This document shows, piece after piece, positions 1-5,897 of a DNA stretch of 9,446 nt (positions within the stretch are counted from its first letter, which is position 1; every line of letters starts with the position of its first letter). Where the stretch lies: the NCBI GenBank assembly GCA_017418765.1, contig JAFOMV010000016.1, positions 1 to 9,446 of the forward strand, read 5' to 3'. A program made the position numbers and the translations under genes. This DNA comes from Ruminococcus sp. (GTDB lineage Bacteria > Bacillota_A > Clostridia > Oscillospirales > Ruminococcaceae). Below the pieces are notes generated by a model, which saw only the letters and a list, made by a program, of their open reading frames with translations, did no database searches and was not told the origin of the DNA.

Positions 1-1
1 A

Positions 2-114
2 CTGAATCTGCTTACATATTTTCCGTCATCTTGCACAGAAATCCCTTGACATACGTCAGTATGCCTGCGAAATTTCTATACAATCTGACGAAAAATCTGT
101 CGGCGCATATTCAG
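2..114 (-). repeat. Long imperfect palindrome, possible structured RNA
   Basis: The sequence folds back on itself around a 4-base loop at 55-58. The inner hairpin pairs 48-54 with 59-65. The main stem pairs 18-45 with 69-96, interrupted only by a 2-base mismatch (29-30 against 84-85). A further short stem pairs 2-7 (CTGAAT) with 109-114 (ATTCAG), with 9-11/105-107 also complementary. The transition mismatches (23/91, 34/80, 36/78, 43/71, 44/70, 49/64) are all C-A or A-C on the + strand and therefore all G-U in a minus-strand RNA; the 2-base mismatch becomes a tandem G-A/A-G there. This points to a leftward-transcribed RNA. The window edge may cut the element. It could instead be a dispersed palindromic repeat; no mobility gene is present and I could not name a known family. 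Confidence 0.6.
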
Positions 115-128
115 CACAAGTTTTGTGC
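114..128. repeat. Small hairpin next to the long palindrome
   Basis: GCACAA at 114-119 is followed after three bases by its complement TTGTGC at 123-128. It adjoins the long palindrome that ends at 114 and may belong to the same element. No T-run follows on either strand, so it does not look like a terminator. The remainder of the stretch up to the promoter at 166 shows nothing I can interpret. Confidence 0.4.
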
Positions 129-165
129 GGTGTTGCCTTAACGGGATGAATGATTATGTCAGGAC

Positions 166-194
166 TTGACGAAACAGGCAGAAACAGGTATAAT
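166..194 (+). promoter_or_regulatory. Promoter of the first PBP gene
   Basis: TTGACG at 166-171 and TATAAT at 189-194 are separated by 17 bases, a near-perfect housekeeping (sigma-A type) promoter. Transcription would begin near 201, leaving an untranslated leader of about 110 bases before the ATG at 311. The flanking bases CTTGACGAAA and GTATAATA recur in the promoter of the second PBP gene. Confidence 0.85.
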
Positions 195-225
195 AATAGA
201 GTCAGTGCCGGATGTTTTGCGTTTG

Positions 226-244
226 TTATACTTATCCCGTATAA
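226..244 (+). promoter_or_regulatory. Dyad in the leader of the first PBP gene
   Basis: TTATAC (226-231) and GTATAA (239-244) form a 6-bp inverted repeat with a 7-base spacer, about 25-45 bases downstream of the expected transcription start. It could be a short RNA hairpin or a repressor operator. The stem is AT-rich and may be chance; no equivalent is obvious in the leader of the second PBP gene. Confidence 0.25.
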
Positions 245-310
245 AAGGGAGATGTTTATATATTTACTGCGCTATAGGCAGCACTTATTATTAAAAGGAT
301 GGTACAAAAT

Positions 311-1768
311 ATGAGATATACTGCAAGGTTCACAGCTATGGCAATGGCGTTTGCTTTTGTTTTTTCAGCAGCGGCTTGTTCTTCAGAAAAAGTATCCTCG
401 GTAACGAATACTTCTGTAAGTGAAACTTCTGCACCTGCAACAGAGGAGGAAACAACAGAAGAAGCTGTTCCTGCTATGGCTGCTGCAAATGATATTGTCA
501 AGGGTAATTTCTACGATGCTAACGGCAAACTTCTTGTAAGCTCTGAAGTACAGGATGACGGTTCAGTGAAGCGTGTATACGAAAAGGATTACGCAATACC
601 TTTTGCCAATATTATCACAGAGATGTCAGCAGGCTATGATACAGCTTTTAACGATGTTCTCATGGAGGCTAATCCCTCTGGCAGTTCATTCGCTTCCCCT
701 GCTGGAAAGTCCATACAGCTCACCCTTGACGCCGATGTGCAGAAGGCTATATATGAGTACATGGACGAGAAGAATATCAAGGGTTCGTGCGTTGTACTGA
801 GAAGCGACGGCTCTATCCTTTCGCAGGTAAGCTACCCCTCATATGACCCCACTACCGTAAAGGATCAGAAATATGACGAAGACCTTGCATGGGGAGATGT
901 GGGAAACAAGGCTTTCCAGAACTACGAACCCGGTTCATGCTTCAAGATAATGTCGGAGGTCATCGCTGATAAGCACGGCATTTATGAACAGTGGGACGAG
1001 GGAGAATGGGACTTCGGCGGTACTCCTATCGTAAACTGGGACCATGAGACCAACAAGAACAGCTACCCTATGTCACGTTCGCTGTACTGGGCATTTGTAA
1101 GCTCATCCAATATTTTCTTCGCCAAGACATTTGACCAGATAGGCGTTGACGGAGTTCTTGACGATCTTGAGACTATGTTCCATTTCGGCGCTGAATGTGA
1201 TATACCATGTGATTTTGGTGATATAGAGAACAATGTGGAGATATACTGCGATGATGACCTGAGAAGGACTGCATTCGGACAGTCATACGTTCTGACCTGC
1301 CCCATTTACCTTGCGGCACTTGGCAGAGAAGCTGTATTCGGTGATATGGTGCGTCCTTTCGTGTTCAAGAATATTGTTGATACCAATGACGGCAAGACCG
1401 TGATCGGTGAGGGCTCCAAGTCAGGTGATGTTATTGCATCGATCCCCGAAGCTTACCGTCAGGGACTGAAAGACGGCATGATCGGAGTTGCATCCGAGAC
1501 AGGCATCTATCCACCCGAAGGCTATACTCTCTATGCAAAAACAGGTACTGCCGAGACATGGTTCGATGATGATTTCCTATATATTACGGGAGCTTTAGTC
1601 AATGAAAAGGATGCCCCGAAGGCTTCATATACCGATTACAGCAATTATGGTGACAAGGGTTCGTACTCAATAGTATTGCAGGTGCAGAATCCGTCAGAGC
1701 TGGGATATTCCTTTGCTATCCACGCATCTGCACTTTACGGGGATATAATCGATATACTTCTTAAATAA
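311..1768 (+). CDS. Penicillin-binding transpeptidase, lipoprotein (copy 1)
   Basis: Predicted peptidoglycan D,D-transpeptidase of 485 residues, acting outside the membrane to cross-link cell-wall stem peptides. The N-terminus is a lipoprotein signal (hydrophobic to about residue 19, then SAAAC; Cys23 would be lipidated), followed by a Ser/Thr/Glu-rich linker to about residue 60. A class B-like N-terminal segment begins at GNFYDANG (65-72). The transpeptidase domain runs from about 130 to the end, with SCFK (Ser209, Lys212), SSN (265-267) and KTG (410-412), the full active-site triad. Length resembles PbpA-type enzymes (about 490 residues). I chose the ATG at 311 over the in-frame ATG at 299 because AAAGGATGG at 294-302 then sits at proper ribosome-binding distance, exactly as in the neighbouring paralogue. 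It has its own promoter and terminator, so is probably monocistronic. Substrate and exact role (elongation, division, sporulation) cannot be told from sequence. Confidence 0.9.
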   Translation: MRYTARFTAMAMAFAFVFSAAACSSEKVSSVTNTSVSETSAPATEEETTEEAVPAMAAANDIVKGNFYDANGKLLVSSEVQDDGSVKRVYEKDYAIPFANIITEMSAGYDTAFNDVLMEANPSGSSFASPAGKSIQLTLDADVQKAIYEYMDEKNIKGSCVVLRSDGSILSQVSYPSYDPTTVKDQKYDEDLAWGDVGNKAFQNYEPGSCFKIMSEVIADKHGIYEQWDEGEWDFGGTPIVNWDHETNKNSYPMSRSLYWAFVSSSNIFFAKTFDQIGVDGVLDDLETMFHFGAECDIPCDFGDIENNVEIYCDDDLRRTAFGQSYVLTCPIYLAALGREAVFGDMVRPFVFKNIVDTNDGKTVIGEGSKSGDVIASIPEAYRQGLKDGMIGVASETGIYPPEGYTLYAKTGTAETWFDDDFLYITGALVNEKDAPKASYTDYSNYGDKGSYSIVLQVQNPSELGYSFAIHASALYGDIIDILLK

Positions 1769-1781
1769 ACATGTATTTGCA

Positions 1782-1809
1782 GGGCGCACAATGTGCGCCC
1801 ATTTTGTTT
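1782..1809 (+). terminator. Rho-independent terminator after the first PBP gene
   Basis: GGGCGCAC (1782-1789) and GTGCGCCC (1793-1800) form a GC-rich 8-bp stem with a three-base AAT loop, followed by ATTTTGTTT. It lies 13 bases after the stop codon and should end transcription of the first PBP gene. Confidence 0.85.
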
Positions 1810-1835
1810 ATATATGTGGATCGGTCAAATGCCGG

Positions 1836-1867
1836 ATTTGTAGGGGAGGGCGGCCTCCCCTACAAAT
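1836..1867. repeat. Perfect GC-rich palindrome, REP-like
   Basis: ATTTGTAGGGGAGG at 1836-1849 is perfectly complementary to 1854-1867, with a 4-base GCGG loop. It stands between the terminator of the first PBP gene and the promoter of the second. There is no T-run after either arm, so it is not a standard terminator. The shape (TGTAGGGG outer arms, GC-rich centre) resembles dispersed intergenic palindromes of Clostridia, but only a genome-wide count would show that. Confidence 0.6.
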
Positions 1868-1913
1868 TTAATATCAATAAAATGGACTTGCGTGTTGATG
1901 TGCCAAATAATGC

Positions 1914-1942
1914 TTGACGAAATTTGTAAATAATAGTATAAT
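1914..1942 (+). promoter_or_regulatory. Promoter of the second PBP gene
   Basis: TTGACG (1914-1919) and TATAAT (1937-1942) with a 17-base spacer. Transcription should start near 1949, giving a leader of about 47 bases. The ribosome binding site AAAGGATGG (1980-1988) precedes the ATG at 1996 by 7 bases. Both hexamers and their flanks match the promoter of the first PBP gene. Confidence 0.85.
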
Positions 1943-1995
1943 ATTGTTATATATAAAAAGATAAAGTACGTGATGTACAAAAGGATGGATATATT

Positions 1996-3495
1996 ATGAT
2001 AACAAAGGGAATAATTGCATGCGCTGTACTGTCAGCAGCAGGAATTGCGGCTCTCTGCTCTTGTACCGCTGATTCTGACCTAATTCATGTAGCCCCGTAT
2101 ATTCCTGAGTCTTCCCAGACTGACAATGCAGATTTAGGCGATACTGCATCAGATGAGAATGTCAATACCGGGACTGCTTCCGAAACCTCAACCACCACAA
2201 CCACTACGACTACTACCACCACTACGGCGGTTCTCAGGGGCAATGTCTATGACTGCAACCGTACGCTCCTCACTTACAGCACAAGAAGTGAACAAGGGGA
2301 AGAAATAAGGCACTTTTCTGACGGGTACAAGTATTCGTTTGCAAATATTATCAGTGAGATTTCAGCAGGCGTTGATACCGAAATGGAGGAGACTCTCAGG
2401 ACGAAGAATCCTTCCCCTGTTGACGGCGACGAAAATGTCGGACAGTCCATTCAGCTGACCATAGACGGGGAAAAGCAGAACGCTATCTTCAATTATATGG
2501 AAAGTCAGGGGATGGCAGGCTCTGTGGTTGTAATGCGTACAGATGGCTCTCTGCTTGCTGAGGTGAGCTATCCATCATATGACCCTGTTCTTTATACTCA
2601 GGATGAAAGCTACGCTCAGGGGCTGGAATACGGCGCTGTTGCAAATAAGGCCTTCCAGAATAATCCTCCCGGTTCGTGCTTCAAGATAATGTCAGAAGTA
2701 GTATCTGATATGAACGGTATCACCTGCCTTTACGATGAAGGAACATGGGAGATAGACGGTGCGACTATAGTCAACTGGGATCATGATACAGGCTACTATC
2801 CTGTTCCCGAAAGAACGCTCTATTCTGCATTTGTGAATTCATCGAATATATTCTTTGCCAAGTCATTCGATCAGATAGGCGTGGACAAGGTAATGTCCGA
2901 CCTTGACGGTGTGTTTCATTTTCTCAGTCCGATATACTGCGATTTCGGCCCTATCGAAAACAATTTTGAGGTGTACAGCGGTGATGATCTGAGAAGAAGC
3001 GCATTCGGTCAGGCATATGTAAGGACCTGTCCCATCTATCTTGCCGCACTGGGCAGGGAAGCTGTTTTCGGTGATATGCCAAAGCCTTTCGTAGTTCAGA
3101 GCATAGTTGATACCAATGACCCGAACGATCAGGTGTTCCCCGGCTCGGCACCTTATGAGTGGCTTGGAAGTATTCCCGGTGAGTGCCGTCAGAATCTTCT
3201 TGACGGAATGGCAGGCGTTGGCGGAAACCTCGGACTTTACTGGCCTGAGAATTACCGCTTCTATGCAAAAACAGGAACTGCCGAAACAGGCGGAGAGGAT
3301 ATACTTTACATAACAGGTGTACTTCAGGAGGTCAATGACGTAAGCTGCAACAATGCGGTATGGTCCGATTACAGCGGATATAACGGCTCTTACATCGTTG
3401 TTATGCAGCTCCAGAACCCGACAAGATTTGATTTCGATTTTGCCAGTGAATCAGGCGGTCTCTATCAGGGACTCATAAATATAATTACATCATAA
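1996..3495 (+). CDS. Penicillin-binding transpeptidase, lipoprotein (copy 2)
   Basis: A 499-residue paralogue of the preceding PBP, a predicted extracytoplasmic peptidoglycan D,D-transpeptidase. The signal peptide ends in a lipobox-like LCSC with Cys23 as the likely lipidated residue (Cys21 is a less fitting alternative). A polar linker follows, containing 12 consecutive Thr (66-77). The class B-like N-terminal segment starts at RGNVYDCNR (81-89); the catalytic domain carries SCFK (Ser227, Lys230), SSN (282-284) and KTG (425-427). TCPIYLAALGREAVFGDM is identical in both copies, while linkers and the region after KTG differ, indicating tandem duplication followed by divergence. It has its own promoter, and its transcript probably ends in the dyad that starts 3 bases after its stop codon. 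All active-site motifs are intact, so neither copy looks decayed. Confidence 0.9.
   Translation: MITKGIIACAVLSAAGIAALCSCTADSDLIHVAPYIPESSQTDNADLGDTASDENVNTGTASETSTTTTTTTTTTTTAVLRGNVYDCNRTLLTYSTRSEQGEEIRHFSDGYKYSFANIISEISAGVDTEMEETLRTKNPSPVDGDENVGQSIQLTIDGEKQNAIFNYMESQGMAGSVVVMRTDGSLLAEVSYPSYDPVLYTQDESYAQGLEYGAVANKAFQNNPPGSCFKIMSEVVSDMNGITCLYDEGTWEIDGATIVNWDHDTGYYPVPERTLYSAFVNSSNIFFAKSFDQIGVDKVMSDLDGVFHFLSPIYCDFGPIENNFEVYSGDDLRRSAFGQAYVRTCPIYLAALGREAVFGDMPKPFVVQSIVDTNDPNDQVFPGSAPYEWLGSIPGECRQNLLDGMAGVGGNLGLYWPENYRFYAKTGTAETGGEDILYITGVLQEVNDVSCNNAVWSDYSGYNGSYIVVMQLQNPTRFDFDFASESGGLYQGLINIITS
2191..2226 (+). repeat. Poly-threonine (ACN)12 codon tract
   Basis: Twelve threonine codons in a row within the second PBP gene, using a mixture of ACC, ACA, ACT and ACG. 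The mixed codons suggest the run is kept for the protein (an extended, possibly glycosylated wall-spanning linker) rather than arising from recent slippage of one triplet. Similar Thr-rich linkers are familiar in Ruminococcus surface and cellulosomal proteins. Confidence 0.8.
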
Positions 3496-3497
3496 AG

Positions 3498-3628
3498 AAA
3501 TACCGCCGTTTGATGCGTTGCTTTTGTGAAAGATCTATACGTGTCTGTTGAGGATAGCTTTCTGAGAAAGTTTCCCCGATAGATGCATATAAAGCTTTCA
3601 TAAAGCAATACAGCAAACGGCGGTATTT
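3498..3628. terminator. Large dyad between convergent genes, probable bidirectional terminator
   Basis: A 15-bp perfect inverted repeat (AAATACCGCCGTTTG at 3498-3512, complement at 3614-3628) bounds a 101-base interior. The pairing continues inward: 3517-3524 with 3602-3609, 3527-3532 (TGAAAG) with 3595-3600, and 3533-3538 (ATCTAT) with 3579-3584, with a separate small hairpin CTTTC-TGA-GAAAG at 3558-3570. On the + strand the right arm ends in TTTTT (3626-3630); on the - strand the left arm runs into TTTCTTT. It begins 3 bases after the PBP stop and ends exactly next to the stop codon of the convergent gene. It could end transcription both ways, but the long structured interior is unusual and would also fit a miniature inverted-repeat element or an RNA. 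No clear target-site duplication is visible. Confidence 0.6.
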
Positions 3629-5407
3629 TTAAACTATATTATGGTCAAAGACGAGTATGTGGTAGATATGTTCATTTACTTCGGTCTCAAGGTCTTTATC
3701 AGCCTCTTTTATTACATCGGCTCCTTTATCTTTCAGCTGTCTGTATTCATATTCAGTAAGCAGCAGAAAATACTTTTCTTTTCCTTCCATATCCTTAAAC
3801 CACTGCTTCGATGACTGGTAATGTCTTTTGGCTATCACGTTATCCTTCAGGACTATCTCTCTGACTTTTACTTTATTGCCTGAAATAACAGTGACAGCGT
3901 TTGTCTGCCAGAATGTTGCGTAGCCGTTGCAGAGCTCCATATCTTCAAGAAGATCAGTTAGCCCGAACAGATCATTATTTTCGTGCGGGTCACTCGGCAT
4001 ATGAACAGTATTCATAGTGTTCATGCAGCTCACTATCACAGCAGGTAAAGCCAGTATTACTGCGATCCTTGAAATGGTTTTATTCTGAAGCAATGCCCAC
4101 CTTATAAAGAGTATGCTTAGTATGAGTGCAGTCCCGAATACAGGGGTAAGTCTCCATTCGGCTACGGAAAGCACACCGCATATATAGCCTAACAATACAA
4201 TTGATGTGACAGCCCAGTGTATCCATATCCAGTATCGAATAGCCTTACCGAAACGGTTCCTCTGATATTTAGTGTAAAAACAGGTCGCAATTACAGGTAT
4301 GACTGCCAGAAGCAGCGCATTAATTATGTAGAAAAGGTTATTAAGCCCGCTTCCTTCCATCAGCTTCTGACCTTCCATGCTTTCTGCGCCAAGCAGGCTT
4401 AACCACGCCATAGGAAGCTTTCTGACGTGTTCGGGCCAGGTATCCATTGATGAATACATAGAGTTTGCATCCTGATATCCTGCGGTAAGGTCGCCTACCC
4501 ATTGCTGATTGAGTATTATACCAAGCATGGTCATAATACCTATTGAGATGAGTACTGTGACAGTACGAAATGCCCGTTTGCCTGTGAGCCTGTTTCTGAT
4601 ATCGGTAAAAAACTCAGCAGCTATGGCTGCCATAAACGGCAGAGTGAATATTGATATTGCAGATATACCGTCTGTTGCGGCGAACATTATGAATAGTGCC
4701 AGACCACATATCAGCAAAGTTATATGTATCACGGTACCGACTGATTCTCTGCCCTGTAGAGATTTGCGATTGGCTTGTCTACAGGTCTTTATAAGGTTGA
4801 AGTAAAGGGTAATGCCGATAAGCAGAAAGAGGATACCAAGAGTGTAATAAATGGTATGCCCCCAGAATATTTCCCTTAGCTTTTTAGAGGAAAGAGTTAC
4901 GGCAAGGAATACAGATGTACCCAATGCAGCACTTCGCAGACCCATACCTACAGATACCTGCATGAGGAACATAAAAGCTGTAATGATAATGAAAAAAGCC
5001 GCCATACCTATCAGATGTGTTGTCAGCGAAAGTCCGAAAAGGTGTATAAGCGGCTGCATTATAAGATTGACACCGAACGGCAGAAAGCATGCGTATCTGA
5101 AATTCGGATCATAGACACTTCCGCTTTCATATGAAGCGTTAGCCCACATGAGAGTATCAGTGCAGTCGGAGTGGAACTCATTTTTTGAGCCTGCCGCAAC
5201 GTAATAAAGCGTTGCAGCGGCAACTGTAAGAAAAATGAAAAAAGAGAAAAAATATGTCAGACTTGTCCCTAAGCTGTTAAAATCGATTGCCTTAAAACGA
5301 TCAATGCCGTTATCCAATTTATAAGTGTTTGCGCTGCTGCCATTTTTTCTTGTAATATTCAGCCTGCGCTTTTTCTTTGTTTCGGCATCAGAGCAGTTTT
5401 CTGCCAT
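3629..5407 (-). CDS. Polytopic membrane protein, putative GT-C glycosyltransferase
   Basis: A 592-residue integral membrane protein. A basic cytoplasmic N-terminus (KKKRR at 11-15) precedes a first span at about 49-71. An outside loop with acidic residues follows (HSDCTDTLMWA, 79-89), then about ten more hydrophobic spans up to residue 462, and a soluble tail of about 130 residues with YATFWQTNAV (496-505). A first outside loop with Asp/Glu and a trailing soluble domain is the layout of GT-C enzymes, which move sugars from lipid carriers to acceptors outside the membrane. I recognise no signature that fixes a family, so the function is inference supported by the GtrA neighbour. The start at 5407 is chosen because AAAGGAG (5415-5421 on this strand) lies 7 bases upstream; 32 extra in-frame residues farther up would overlap gtrA and lack a good site. 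It is the last gene of the operon, 16 bases after gtrA. Confidence 0.6.
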   Translation of the reverse strand: MAENCSDAETKKKRRLNITRKNGSSANTYKLDNGIDRFKAIDFNSLGTSLTYFFSFFIFLTVAAATLYYVAAGSKNEFHSDCTDTLMWANASYESGSVYDPNFRYACFLPFGVNLIMQPLIHLFGLSLTTHLIGMAAFFIIITAFMFLMQVSVGMGLRSAALGTSVFLAVTLSSKKLREIFWGHTIYYTLGILFLLIGITLYFNLIKTCRQANRKSLQGRESVGTVIHITLLICGLALFIMFAATDGISAISIFTLPFMAAIAAEFFTDIRNRLTGKRAFRTVTVLISIGIMTMLGIILNQQWVGDLTAGYQDANSMYSSMDTWPEHVRKLPMAWLSLLGAESMEGQKLMEGSGLNNLFYIINALLLAVIPVIATCFYTKYQRNRFGKAIRYWIWIHWAVTSIVLLGYICGVLSVAEWRLTPVFGTALILSILFIRWALLQNKTISRIAVILALPAVIVSCMNTMNTVHMPSDPHENNDLFGLTDLLEDMELCNGYATFWQTNAVTVISGNKVKVREIVLKDNVIAKRHYQSSKQWFKDMEGKEKYFLLLTEYEYRQLKDKGADVIKEADKDLETEVNEHIYHILVFDHNIV

Positions 5408-5423
5408 AGGCTTGCTCCTTTCC

Positions 5424-5897
5424 CTATTTTTTAGTGTACAGGAGTATCTTTCTTGCGAAGAAATTCCACATGAACGATACGGCAGTAGAAACAAGTTTAG
5501 CAATTATCTGAAACAGATTTGTAGTATCGCCAAGCCATATCTCGAATAGTTTGGTGATACCTATAGTTATCAGAAGTCCTACAACTCCGATAGCGGCAAA
5601 GCTGAGAAATTCCATCAGCTTGTTCTTTACCTTTGATTCCTTGAATATCCAGAACGTGCTGATGATGTAATTCACTGCCAGACCTGCTACGAATGAAAGG
5701 GAATTGGCTACCCAGCCAAGTTCCTTTCTGTCACCGAAAACGAAGTGGAAAAGCAGCCATGAGACTGCGAAATCCACCAGAAAGGCAAGTCCGCCCACAA
5801 AGAGATAACGGAAAAACTGTATCAGAGTGTTATCAGTATCCCCGACAAACAGCTTTTTGAACTGTTTGTCACGGATGATCTGCTTTATTTCTTCCAT
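5424..5897 (-). CDS. GtrA-family membrane protein
   Basis: A 157-residue protein with four hydrophobic spans (about 29-52, 62-84, 97-119, 131-148), matching the usual size and layout of GtrA/DPMS-like proteins. Typical stretches are FFRYLFVGGLAFLVDF (28-43), NYIISTFWIFK (76-86) and the final FMWNFFARKILLY (142-154). Family members are thought to help flip or present polyprenyl-phosphate sugars across the membrane for modification of surface polymers. Its ATG overlaps the stop of the oxidoreductase by one base (TAATG), and GAGGAG (5909-5914) within the upstream gene is its ribosome binding site, so the two are translationally coupled. The usual partner, a GtrB-type polyprenyl-phosphate sugar synthase, is not in this window. 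Confidence 0.88.
   Translation of the reverse strand: MEEIKQIIRDKQFKKLFVGDTDNTLIQFFRYLFVGGLAFLVDFAVSWLLFHFVFGDRKELGWVANSLSFVAGLAVNYIISTFWIFKESKVKNKLMEFLSFAAIGVVGLLITIGITKLFEIWLGDTTNLFQIIAKLVSTAVSFMWNFFARKILLYTKK

Noticed and set aside
46..84. TTGACA at 46-51 with TATACAAT at 77-84 as a promoter
   Set aside because: The gap between the hexamers is about 25 bases, far too long, and the sequence is better explained as part of the long palindrome.
1..141. Open frame on the + strand through the palindrome, ending in TAA at 139-141 (ATG at 61), and a matching short open frame on the - strand
   Set aside because: The palindrome makes both strands open by symmetry; there is no ribosome binding site before the ATG, and the wobble bias points to RNA structure rather than coding.
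299..310. ATG at 299 as the start of the first PBP
   Set aside because: It lies inside the AAAGGATGG ribosome binding site itself; the in-frame ATG at 311 has correct spacing and matches the layout of the paralogue.
2951..3268. 105-residue minus-strand open frame inside the second PBP gene
   Set aside because: It is fully inside a well-supported gene, its composition (many Arg, His, Pro) is that of an antisense shadow, and it resembles no family.
5408..5503. Extension of the 592-residue membrane protein upstream to 5503
   Set aside because: This would overlap the gtrA gene by 80 bases and has no good ribosome binding site, whereas 5407 has AAAGGAG at 7 bases.
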